Source: Oscillospiraceae bacterium (GTDB taxonomy: Bacteria; Bacillota; Clostridia; Oscillospirales; Oscillospiraceae). From it: a stretch of 54,450 nt of DNA. A model generated the notes under the pieces. It saw only the letters and a list, made by a program, of their open reading frames with translations. It did no database searches and had not been told where the DNA came from. A program made the position numbers and the translations under genes. Of the stretch, positions 42,711 through 51,200 are shown one piece after another (position 1 is the first letter of the stretch; each line of letters starts with the position of its first letter). The stretch covers positions 1 through 54,450 of the forward strand of contig WQUY01000008.1 of the NCBI GenBank assembly GCA_009781855.1. Reading direction: 5' to 3'.

Positions 42711-44672
42711 TTAGATATCCTTTGTAAGCCAGTAGGCTTCACCAATCGCATCACCGACCAGCCCGACCTTATTTGCATCGCCTATTATATATGTTTCCGG
42801 TATCACTTCATTGAGTTCCTCTATACGCTCTGAGTCCGGACTGAGCCCAAAGGCAACGACCGAAGTATCGCATTCAATGGTTATATCCTCACCATCTGAC
42901 TTTCTCAGAATTACGCCATCGGGCAAAAATTCCTGAACATCACACTCCGGCATGAGTTTTACATTATAATCATCCAAGAGCCTTGTCAAAGAGGCTCTAT
43001 TGAAATCCAAAACATCCTTGTAAAACAGGCTCTCTGCTATTTTATCAACAAGGATTACTTCTTTGCCCTCCATGGCAAGTCCGAGTGCACACTCAGTACC
43101 CGAAAGACCCGCACCGCATATCACGACTCTTTTCCCGGTTTGGACGTCCTTTCTGTCCACTTCGCTGACCTCTTTGACATTTTCCAAATCAATACCTTTG
43201 ATTGCAGGCATGATTGGCTTAGCTCCAATTGCTATAATCAAAACATCCGGGGATTCTTTAAGAATCGTGTCGACTGTCGCTTCTTTACACAGTTCAATTC
43301 TTGCGCCACTTTCATAGGTTTTACGGACTGCATATTCAATATAATTTCTAAACCCATCTTTAAAACTCAGCGCAGACGCTTCGAATAGCCTACCGCCTAA
43401 TTTTCCGGATTTTTCATAAAGCACTACCTCGTGCCCTCTTTCGGTGAGGTAGCCGGTTGCCGCCATTGCGGCTGGCCCACCGCCGACAATCATAACCTTC
43501 TTTTTCTTTGGAGCAATCGTAGGCTTCGTTGTTCTGTATTCCCAACCCATTGTTGGATTTACTGCACAACCCGCAATATGCAGGTCTAAAAAGTTCCTTC
43601 TGAGGCAATACATGCATCTGAGACATGGTCGAATTTCTTTTTCAAGACCACGCGCACCCTTATTCACAAACTCTGTATCTGCCATCAATGCTTTCGCCAT
43701 GGCCACGATGTCCGCTTTTCCGGACTTGATTATCTCCTCTGCATGTGAAAGGGTAGATATCCCACCAACAACCGACACAACCAAGTCAGGGCACGCTTCT
43801 TTAAATCCAGCAGCATAAGATACATTTACTCCGGGTTGAATATAGTAGTTTGGCATATTCACGCTAAAAGCCTCACCATAAAGCAACGTTCCCGCCGAAA
43901 CAACAATCATATCAATATATTTCTGCGCCTCTTTAACAAATCTGACACGCTCTTCAAAAGAGGTTCCGCCCGGCATATGTTCACTTCCTACAATGCGCAT
44001 TTCCAAAGGAATTCTGCCTTTGACCGTATCATACGCCGCTTCAAGCAGCTCCATAGGGAAACGCCAGCGATTCTTTTCAGAACCACCGTATTTATCCCCG
44101 CGCTGATTCCATAATGTCGAGAGAAATCCAGACATCAGGTTTCCATGTGCATAGTGAATCATAGCCATATCGAAATGGGCATCCACACACCTGCGCAGCG
44201 CCGCAACAAAATCATCGATTACAGACAGCATTTCAGTTCTGGTTATTTCTCTAACTCTCTTCGGGTCGTGATAGGGCTCAACTATGGACGGCACCCATGC
44301 CACCTCACCTTCCGGAAGCGTCAATGCACCCCATTGCCCAGCGTGAATAAGTTCTGCAGATAATTTGCAATCATACCTGTGCACCTCGTTTGCAAGCATG
44401 GTAAGCCCTTGTCTGTCCTCATCCTTTGTCGCAGATAGACAGCCAAAAAAATCTCGCCCCTCTTTAAAGTTTACAGGTGTTGAACCGATTGTAACGAGGC
44501 TTGCACCGGTTTTTGCTTGTGCACTTACAAATTCAAGGAGTTGAGGCGTCACCTCGCCGGTTGTCAGCCCAGCATGATTAGTCACAATTGGCGAATATTG
44601 TATGCGGTTTTTCAGTGTCATATTCCCAACTTGAATCGGCCTATACACATTAGGAAACTTATTCAGCGGCAT
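42711..44672 (-). CDS. Old-yellow-enzyme-type ene-reductase with [4Fe-4S] and FAD domains
   Basis: 653 residues, first gene of the minus-strand cluster. FMN barrel with LKNRIQYSPIVTNHAG, ELIHAGQWGALT near 107 (canonical His region) and YAHGNLMSGFLSTLWNQRGD near 174; cluster cysteines 350, 353, 356 and 369 (C-x2-C-x2-C-x12-C); then KVMIVGGGPAAMAATG near 395 and VVICGAGLSGTECALG near 512. The barrel has L-S-T in place of the usual L-S-P, and the second Rossmann motif is G-A-G. GGGGAG precedes the ATG. It is expressed from P3, back to back with the UGSC-type genes. Confidence 0.87.
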   Translation of the reverse strand: MPLNKFPNVYRPIQVGNMTLKNRIQYSPIVTNHAGLTTGEVTPQLLEFVSAQAKTGASLVTIGSTPVNFKEGRDFFGCLSATKDEDRQGLTMLANEVHRYDCKLSAELIHAGQWGALTLPEGEVAWVPSIVEPYHDPKRVREITRTEMLSVIDDFVAALRRCVDAHFDMAMIHYAHGNLMSGFLSTLWNQRGDKYGGSEKNRWRFPMELLEAAYDTVKGRIPLEMRIVGSEHMPGGTSFEERVRFVKEAQKYIDMIVVSAGTLLYGEAFSVNMPNYYIQPGVNVSYAAGFKEACPDLVVSVVGGISTLSHAEEIIKSGKADIVAMAKALMADTEFVNKGARGLEKEIRPCLRCMYCLRRNFLDLHIAGCAVNPTMGWEYRTTKPTIAPKKKKVMIVGGGPAAMAATGYLTERGHEVVLYEKSGKLGGRLFEASALSFKDGFRNYIEYAVRKTYESGARIELCKEATVDTILKESPDVLIIAIGAKPIMPAIKGIDLENVKEVSEVDRKDVQTGKRVVICGAGLSGTECALGLAMEGKEVILVDKIAESLFYKDVLDFNRASLTRLLDDYNVKLMPECDVQEFLPDGVILRKSDGEDITIECDTSVVAFGLSPDSERIEELNEVIPETYIIGDANKVGLVGDAIGEAYWLTKDI

Positions 44673-44711
44673 GTATTTGCTCCCCCTATTTCATTTTTTC
44701 ACAAACAAAAT

Positions 44712-44742
44712 CCGTTACCCTTTTGCAACAATATGTAACTGG
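44712..44742 (-). promoter_or_regulatory. Operator-like element O3 (GTTAC...GTAAC dyad)
   Basis: Arms CCGTTAC (44712-44718) and GTAACTGG (44735-44742). On the minus strand it starts CCAGTTACATATTGTTGCAA, matching O2 (GCGGTTACATTTTGTATCAT) and O1 over GTTACAT-x-x-TGT-x-x-CA. It lies about 12 nt past the predicted start of P3, the same geometry as at the other two promoters. Confidence 0.6.
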
Positions 44743-44760
44743 TTTTATCGCACAGCTTTC

Positions 44761-44789
44761 AGGGTACTACAATCACCTCGGTATGTCAA
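44761..44789 (-). promoter_or_regulatory. Putative sigma-A promoter P3 of the catabolic cluster
   Basis: Minus strand TTGACA (44784-44789) is perfect, but at 17-bp spacing the -10 is a poor TACCCT (44761-44766). A weak -10 fits a promoter needing an activator or being tightly regulated. It would drive the ene-reductase gene and the genes downstream. Confidence 0.5.
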
Positions 44790-44902
44790 TAAAATATTTA
44801 CTGAGCAAAGCCTTTATCTTGCGAATTTTGCTACAAATATACCCTATACCATCAACTATATCTTTGACTCTCTGTTTTATTCTGCTCTGCGTGATTTTTT
44901 TG

Positions 44903-44931
44903 TGGAACTTCGTCAAGGATTCTGTTATAAT
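44903..44931 (+). promoter_or_regulatory. Putative promoter of the UGSC-type operon
   Basis: A perfect TATAAT (44926-44931) preceded by a weak -35 (TGGAAC, 44903-44908) at 17 bp. Transcription would start near 44938, giving a leader of about 175 nt with a hairpin and a minigene before the GTG at 45115. No GTTAC element is found here, so control seems separate from the catabolic cluster. Confidence 0.55.
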
Positions 44932-44964
44932 CTGTTGTAATTAATAGATAAATATAATTTAGAG

Positions 44965-45006
44965 ACAAAACAACCCTGCTTTTTTCATTGTTCGGGTTTG
45001 TTTTGT
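44965..45006 (+). promoter_or_regulatory. Leader hairpin upstream of the UGSC-type operon
   Basis: ACAAAACAACCC (44965-44976) pairs with GGGTTTGTTTTGT (44994-45006) with one bulged base, enclosing a 17-nt loop containing six T residues. It lies in the predicted 5' leader. There is no T-run after it, so it is a stability or regulatory structure rather than a terminator. Confidence 0.5.
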
Positions 45007-45049
45007 GAAATAATTTAAGTGTGATGGATTAATACAAAGGAGGACACAT

Positions 45050-45058
45050 ATGGAGTAA
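45050..45058 (+). CDS. Two-codon minigene with strong ribosome site
   Basis: AAAGGAGG at 45036-45043 is followed by 6 nt and ATG-GAG-TAA-TAG: a start, one sense codon and tandem stops, 62 nt before the real GTG start, which has its own AAAGGAGG. The perfect spacing suggests ribosomes load here. It could be a leader minigene that affects mRNA stability or translation of the downstream gene, or a residue of a recombined upstream gene. Confidence 0.35.
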   Translation: ME

Positions 45059-45114
45059 TAGAAACCCTTTGCGCACAAACACAGAAAAATAATGTTCCAA
45101 AAGGAGGTTAACAC

Positions 45115-48100
45115 GTGAAGAGAAAACTAAGAGTAGCATTGGGACTGATTCTATCGCTCATAATGCTCACAGGAATTGTAACTCCAGCAACAATCGCAAG
45201 TGCATCCACCTCAGTGACCTTTTTAAACCCTCTCGGATACATTGAACCGGCGTTTAACCATGGATTGGCCGAACGCCCAACAACACCAATAGCGAACCTT
45301 GATATTGGGCTGCTCTTTTACCAAAACGCAGCAAACAGAGAATCCGTTGTCGCACTGGGAGGACTACTCAACGCGAGAAGCATCACACAAGTAGACGTAG
45401 GCACCCCCATTGGCCCGAAAACAGTGGCACAATACGACGCATGGGCTGCTGCGTATGATGCCATCGTACTCGGCGTAGCTGACGAAGCCGTGAGCGCTTG
45501 GTGGAGTTTATACCATGTCAGGCAACTCGAAACACGCGGCACACCAGTGGTTCTTCTGACTACCGAAGCCTTTGTAGACACTGTACGCGTCGCCGCCGAA
45601 GACCACGGCATCACGAGTGTACGCACAGCAGTGATGAGCCGCAGCGCATATTCCAGAGCTTTTACGCGCTTAGGAGACTTTAACAGTGCTGTTTTACATA
45701 TGCAAAACAATGTTGTCGGTGGAACTGTTTTGACCCAAGCTATAGCTGCACTAACCGCACCTCTGACTTCGGCAGAGGCAAATCCTGCCCCAATTACTCA
45801 AGCACAACTCGGAGTACCGGCATGGACTACCCAAACCGCAAGCAATCTTCGTGCATTTAATGACATGGCTATGGAACTTGGCTTCGGCGATGGCTTACCG
45901 CTTCGCCCACCCACGGCATTTCTCGTCAATGAAATGCTCGAAGCCACCACGCGTCAGCGTGACGAAATCATAGGCAAAGCAATGCCGCGCGGCGGTCTCA
46001 TCACCGTTGAAAAAGTTGCGATAAACTCTGTTATGGCCGGTCTTGAGCCCAAAGCTTTCCCATTTGTCTTAGCGGCAATGGAAGCCTATGCCAACGCGTG
46101 GGAAACCGACAAAATGTTCTACCATGCACTCACCACCGGTGCCGGCCCATTTTCACTCATGCTGATTATGAGCGGCCCGCTCGCCGCTGAAATCGGTGTG
46201 CATGGCGGCAGAGGCTTTGGCGGTTCGGAATTCCCACTCAACAATACAATCGGCCGCGCATTCAGACTCAGCGTAAGCAACATCGGCCACTCATCCACCA
46301 TTGATGAGTCCAATCGTATTGGCCGTGAGCAAGACCATACTTTGCTTGCATTTCGCGAGACATGCGAGCTGCTTCCTCCCGGTTGGGAATCACACAGCGA
46401 ACTCATGGGATTCCCGGCAGGCTCAAACAGCATCACACTGCACAGCGTCATGGTCAACCGTGTCCGATTTAACTCTGCATTTGCATACCATCCGTTGGGA
46501 CTTTTAGGCCATCTCCGAAACGGCATGGCACTCATGGGTGACTGCAATTCCCTCACCTTCTTCAATCTCGCACCGGGATTTGTGTGGGATATTCACAGAG
46601 ACTGGGATATCAATAACAAAGAAGACGTCCGAGACTACATGATGACCGTCGGTATATCGGCAAGTCACGAAGGTTGGGGGGCGCAGTATCTGCAAGCAGG
46701 TGCAGGCGCTGCAAACTGGCTGAGCGGTTATATTGCCAATAGATTCGGCCCAGGAGCTACGGGAACGGCGGCAGCAGCAGCCGCACGCATACAAGACAGG
46801 CATCTCATCATGCCCATAGTCGTCGGCGGAGGCGGTTTGTCTCACTTCCATCTATATCCCGCAGCCGGTTACGGTGCCAGAGGCTTCCAAACACAGATGG
46901 TCACCGGAGCTACAGGCGCATTTACAAACGATGCACTGAGCCAAGGCCCGACCGCACCCGGAGCGCCACAGAATCTCACCGTTACAGTCACGGATGCCGC
47001 ACAAGGAAATGTCACACTTTCTTGGGGCACACCACTCAGAAATGGCGGTTCTGCCGTCACAGGTTATCAGATTTCCATTCACGGTGGCTTTTATGCAGGA
47101 CGTCATGGCGGAATGCTTGGACTCAATGAAATTTGGATCGATATTCCGGCAGACACAACATCACATACACTGACCGGTTTAACTGTGGGTGCAACTTATA
47201 ATTTTGTTGTCCGTGCTGTCAACGGCGTAGTCAACGCAGCCGAAATCGTAAGCGTCGGTGACACCGATGTCATGGAAGTCTCCCACCGCGCAAGTGGAAA
47301 TGGCGCATGGGCAAGAGCGACTGCCATAATCAGACCCCCAAGCGTAAATTGGGGCGGAGGCGGAGGCGGCAACGGCCAAGGTCAAGCACAACAACTACCT
47401 CCGGCACAAGTACCACTGGGTGCATATGATCGCGTAGCACAAGCAGTTGCTCACACAAATGAGCAAAACGAAGGTACAAGCGTAGTCGTTACCAATGTCA
47501 CTGGGGAAATAGAAGCTCAGCCTCCAGAAGGTTCCGAAGGTCTGACACTTGTCACAATTGAGTTGCCATCGGGTGTCGCACGTCAAGCAACAGCAATGGC
47601 TATTCTCAACGACGACCTGACCTTTACTGCAATTCCGGCAAGATTCAACGCTGACGGCAGTGTCACTGTCATAATCTCCGGCGAAGTTATCCTTGTAGCA
47701 CTGAGTGTAGAATCCAACTTCATAGACATTGAACAGCTCGTACAACATGTCCAAGATGAGATAAACGAAGCTGCTGCGCGAATGATTGTCCAAGGTGTAG
47801 GTAACAACCGCTTTGACCCAACGAGAGCTGTGCTGACATCCGAGGCCGTCACTATGTTTATGAGAGCCATAGGCATGCCAACCGATGCCGACGCACCTGC
47901 TGTGCCCGGAGTGAATCAAGACGCATGGTTTGCAATCTACCTTAACACTGCGGTAGCCAACGAACTCATAGGAGACAATGTAACTCCTGCACAACAGATG
48001 ACGCGCATACAAACCGCACAACTCATCGTCAATGCATTAGCACATTTCGGATTCACAGATACGCTGACAGCAGCAGAGGCCTATGCGCTTCTGGCTCATT

Positions 48101-48279
48101 TTACCGATCTCGAAGGCCTCTCATCTGCACAGCGCATGGCACTAGCCGTCACAGTAGATTTGGGCATTTTTCGCGGTGCAACTGAAACAACTATGAATCC
48201 ACACGGCATCCTAAATCGCTCACAGATGGCAAGCCTCGCTGTAAGGCTACAAAATGTTTTGATGGATATTAACCAATAA
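45115..48279 (+). CDS. Secreted UGSC-like protein with FN3 and SLH domains; redox residues replaced
   Basis: 1054 residues, GTG start with AAAGGAGG 7 nt upstream. Order: signal peptide (1-30); UGSC-like alpha/beta domain (about 35-190); a second domain (about 255-610) opening with FGDGLPLRPPT and GLITVEKVAINSVMAG; an FN3 module (about 615-740); a Gly-rich linker; three SLH repeats (about 870-1054) that bind secondary wall polymer. In the UGSC domain the motif position reads ADEAVSAWWSLYH: Glu124 and Ser127 stand where the downstream paralogue has Sec and Cys. So it should lack thiol/selenol chemistry and may act as a surface binding or scaffold protein. Its stop is 13 nt before the selenoprotein gene, so they form one operon. 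Confidence 0.85.
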   Translation: MKRKLRVALGLILSLIMLTGIVTPATIASASTSVTFLNPLGYIEPAFNHGLAERPTTPIANLDIGLLFYQNAANRESVVALGGLLNARSITQVDVGTPIGPKTVAQYDAWAAAYDAIVLGVADEAVSAWWSLYHVRQLETRGTPVVLLTTEAFVDTVRVAAEDHGITSVRTAVMSRSAYSRAFTRLGDFNSAVLHMQNNVVGGTVLTQAIAALTAPLTSAEANPAPITQAQLGVPAWTTQTASNLRAFNDMAMELGFGDGLPLRPPTAFLVNEMLEATTRQRDEIIGKAMPRGGLITVEKVAINSVMAGLEPKAFPFVLAAMEAYANAWETDKMFYHALTTGAGPFSLMLIMSGPLAAEIGVHGGRGFGGSEFPLNNTIGRAFRLSVSNIGHSSTIDESNRIGREQDHTLLAFRETCELLPPGWESHSELMGFPAGSNSITLHSVMVNRVRFNSAFAYHPLGLLGHLRNGMALMGDCNSLTFFNLAPGFVWDIHRDWDINNKEDVRDYMMTVGISASHEGWGAQYLQAGAGAANWLSGYIANRFGPGATGTAAAAAARIQDRHLIMPIVVGGGGLSHFHLYPAAGYGARGFQTQMVTGATGAFTNDALSQGPTAPGAPQNLTVTVTDAAQGNVTLSWGTPLRNGGSAVTGYQISIHGGFYAGRHGGMLGLNEIWIDIPADTTSHTLTGLTVGATYNFVVRAVNGVVNAAEIVSVGDTDVMEVSHRASGNGAWARATAIIRPPSVNWGGGGGGNGQGQAQQLPPAQVPLGAYDRVAQAVAHTNEQNEGTSVVVTNVTGEIEAQPPEGSEGLTLVTIELPSGVARQATAMAILNDDLTFTAIPARFNADGSVTVIISGEVILVALSVESNFIDIEQLVQHVQDEINEAAARMIVQGVGNNRFDPTRAVLTSEAVTMFMRAIGMPTDADAPAVPGVNQDAWFAIYLNTAVANELIGDNVTPAQQMTRIQTAQLIVNALAHFGFTDTLTAAEAYALLAHFTDLEGLSSAQRMALAVTVDLGIFRGATETTMNPHGILNRSQMASLAVRLQNVLMDINQ

Positions 48280-48292
48280 AGGAGGGTAAGCT

Positions 48293-51200
48293 ATGAAACG
48301 AAAAAAATCATCTATATTTATTGCAGCAATGCTCGCAATTATACTGGTCATCGGCATGACCGCTCCGCTTGCCGGCGCGTCAAATGTCACTATTGAATTT
48401 CTAAACCCGCTGGGTCAAATAGACATGCTGGACAACCTGCCGCTCGCAGAGCGCAGACCATGGCAACTTGACGCAAATGGCAAACTCACAGAAAGAATGG
48501 TCGTAGGACTACCAACCAATGGCACACTATTTCCGCAAATTGCCATAGCCATGCACCTTATTGACCTCTACGGAAGATACAATGAATTCCATCCCGGAGC
48601 CGGAATCGTGCTGGTCACTTCCGCATTTGGCGGTAACTGGAGTTCCAATACCGACGCAAGCCAAGACTTCTTTAACAACAGTCCGGACGGATTGCCCGCA
48701 GGAGGCTTGGGGGGACTTGCAGTCGGAGGCGCTGCCGTACCTACTTACGTTGTGGCTCCGGTCGGAGTGCTCCCCTCCGTAGGCGAGTGGAATCTACGCT
48801 ATTCCAGCCATCCCAACATGAATCCGATTACAGGCGCAACAACCGGTACCGTTAACTTCGCCGGCGACATTGATGTCCAGTTAGCCGGCACCGCCATTTG
48901 AAACCTCTGCACTTGGTGGGGGACCCACCAGATGACACGCAGAGAAGCACACGGAATTCCTACGGTATATGTCTGTAATTCGACCTATGCCTCAGTATCA
49001 CAATTTTCAAATGAAGACAGCGGTATGCCCAACGCCCGCAGAGTCGTTATGGATCACATCTCGAATTTCAGAGAATATGCAACACATATCCCTCTGAGAG
49101 GACAGATGGTTGCCGGAAACGCCGGTACCAGAGTCATGTATTGGTACGACAATATCGTAAACAGACAACAGAGCTTTACCCCCGATGAGCTCAGAGAATA
49201 CTGGGGATTTGCAGATCCTATTATGGCCTCATGGTCACCGGTAGAGCAAGCCCGATGGGCGCTTGGCGTTTACGGCGCAAATGCTCCAATGGCATCATGC
49301 GGAACACGTTCACTGGACGGTCGTCTGACTGAATTCGAACGCAACCCCGGAATAACTAATCCGGCACGTCTCGGCGACATGGACAGACCCGCAGACAGAC
49401 TAAACCACCGTGCATCATCATTTACCATCAGCGGAGTAAATTATGAAGATGCTGTCAGAAACTTCAACAGACTTGCCGTACACAGAGATGGTCGTCAAGG
49501 CACATCATTCAACACAACCTTTGTACCCCCGGCATTTCCCGGAGTACAACATAATCCGGAAGTTTTCGCTTTCGGCGATGGCCTTGAGCTAATCCCTCCC
49601 ACCAGAGCACTTGTCGAAGAAATGCTTGCATACACGGATCGTGCTCCTGACGAAATTCTGGGCAAGATGAGAAAAAGAGCCGGCATTATAACGGTGGAAA
49701 AAATTGCAATAAACGCAGTCATGGCAGGATCCAGACCCGAATACTTCCCGGTCATATTGGCCGCAATGGAAGCTTATGCCGGCGGCTATACTTACGGCAT
49801 GATGTTCCACCACGCTTTCAGCACCGGCGGCCCATATGGCTTTGTTATGGTGTTGGCAGGCCCCATCGTTGAAGAACTCGGCATTTTAGATGATGACAGA
49901 AGCGGCACATCCGGTGCGGGCAATCAAACCCTCAATACCATCGGCCGCGCCATCAGAATGTCTATCCGCAACATCGGACATAACAGGGTTCCCGATATAG
50001 ACACAACCGGACGTGTAGGTAAGCGCAACGATCATGTGATTGACTTCTTTGCCGAGAACATGAGCGCACTCCCGGAAGGATGGAGACCACACAGTGAAAT
50101 GATGGGCTTCCCGGCAGGCTCCAGCACCATCTCCATGAAAGAATTCAATACCATTTTCTCATTGCGTGAGTTTGGGCAATTTGCCGCAGAACCTTTTGCT
50201 TGGACAACCAGTGAAGCACTTGCGCAGCTACGCAGCAGAATAGCAGGTGGATTCAGCAACATTATTTTGATTCCGCCCGCACTTGCCGCCGAATTGCAGT
50301 ATGAAGGCGTCTCAACGGTAGAAGAACTTAAAGTAGCGCTGAGACCAACAGCCACCGGAGCCGGCGCAAACACATTCAATTTCTGGCCAATTGTAGTCGG
50401 CACCGACCCCGGTGTACATAGAACATATACACTAGACACAGCAGCTCATACAACCTACGTCACCAACCTTATCGTGCGCCCAGGTGGCCCAATCGCACCA
50501 AGCGCACCGACAAACTTCAATGTAACATATAGCCCGGACAGGACATCAGCCACGCTCACATGGGATGTCCCTGACAGAATCGGCGGCGCACCAATCATCG
50601 CGTTTGATGTATCGGGAGTCCATGGCTTAACCACCGTGTTTACACCGCCCAATGCCGAAGATTTTGTAAACAACGGACTGCCCAACATCACTTCCGCAAT
50701 GCTCGCAGGTTCGGGACAATTCCAAGGCATGTCCCTCACCAGACTACCTGCAACCGCCAGATCACACACATTTCATAATTTGGATCCCGATGCACAAGGG
50801 TTCTTCATGGTTCGTGCCGTAAACGGCGTGCGCAATAATGCCGGAATCCAAGGCATGGCAAACAACCTCAATGCCGTTTACGCCCCCGATGCTTTCAATT
50901 TGCGTGAGTCTGGAGTAGGTTCTTGGGCGCACTTTGCAGAAGCGCCTATAGACCTGGTTACCGGAAACGGACTGGGACGACGCGACCCTAACGGCACTCC
51001 ACGCGGCGCGCTTGGCACTACACGTCATTTCAGAGCACCGTGGTTAGACAACAATGTCTATTATCCGCTGGCAACCTTAGTAGGTGCACCTGCAAGCGAT
51101 CTTGAGCCTGTCACACCGAACACAGCACTCTTCGACGCCCTTATGACAGATGGCTTTGTTGCGGGAAACCAAATCGCCACGCTCAGAACGCAGCTTGAAG

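Larger units (their letters stand above)
44673..45114. other. Divergent regulatory region (442 bp, no gene)
   Basis: AT-rich intergenic region between the minus-strand catabolic cluster and the plus-strand surface-protein operon. It holds the operator-like element O3 and promoter P3 facing left. Facing right are a promoter with TATAAT, a leader hairpin and a two-codon minigene, all before the GTG at 45115. The open frames here are short and AT-biased and I do not consider them genes. Confidence 0.7.

Noticed and set aside
23955-44672. Complete nicotinate fermentation cluster
   Set aside because: Only the terminal isomerase-dehydratase-lyase set matches; the hydroxylase, enamidase, hydroxymethylglutarate dehydrogenase and B12 mutase genes are missing.
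8350-44672. Bile-acid 7-alpha-dehydroxylation (bai) operon
   Set aside because: The OYE and SDR content is reminiscent, but no CoA ligase, BaiE-type dehydratase, CoA transferase or BaiG transporter is present.
47395-48021. 208-aa minus-strand open frame
   Set aside because: Antisense to the SLH region of the UGSC-like gene, with Cys/Tyr-rich shadow composition and no start signals.
48899-48901. UGA as a nonsense mutation (pseudogene) or as a reassigned Trp/Gly codon
   Set aside because: The frame stays open for about 1000 codons afterwards with motifs intact, the UGA is exactly at the Sec column, and a SECIS-like hairpin follows. UGA serves as a normal stop elsewhere, including for this gene at 51923, so general reassignment is unlikely.
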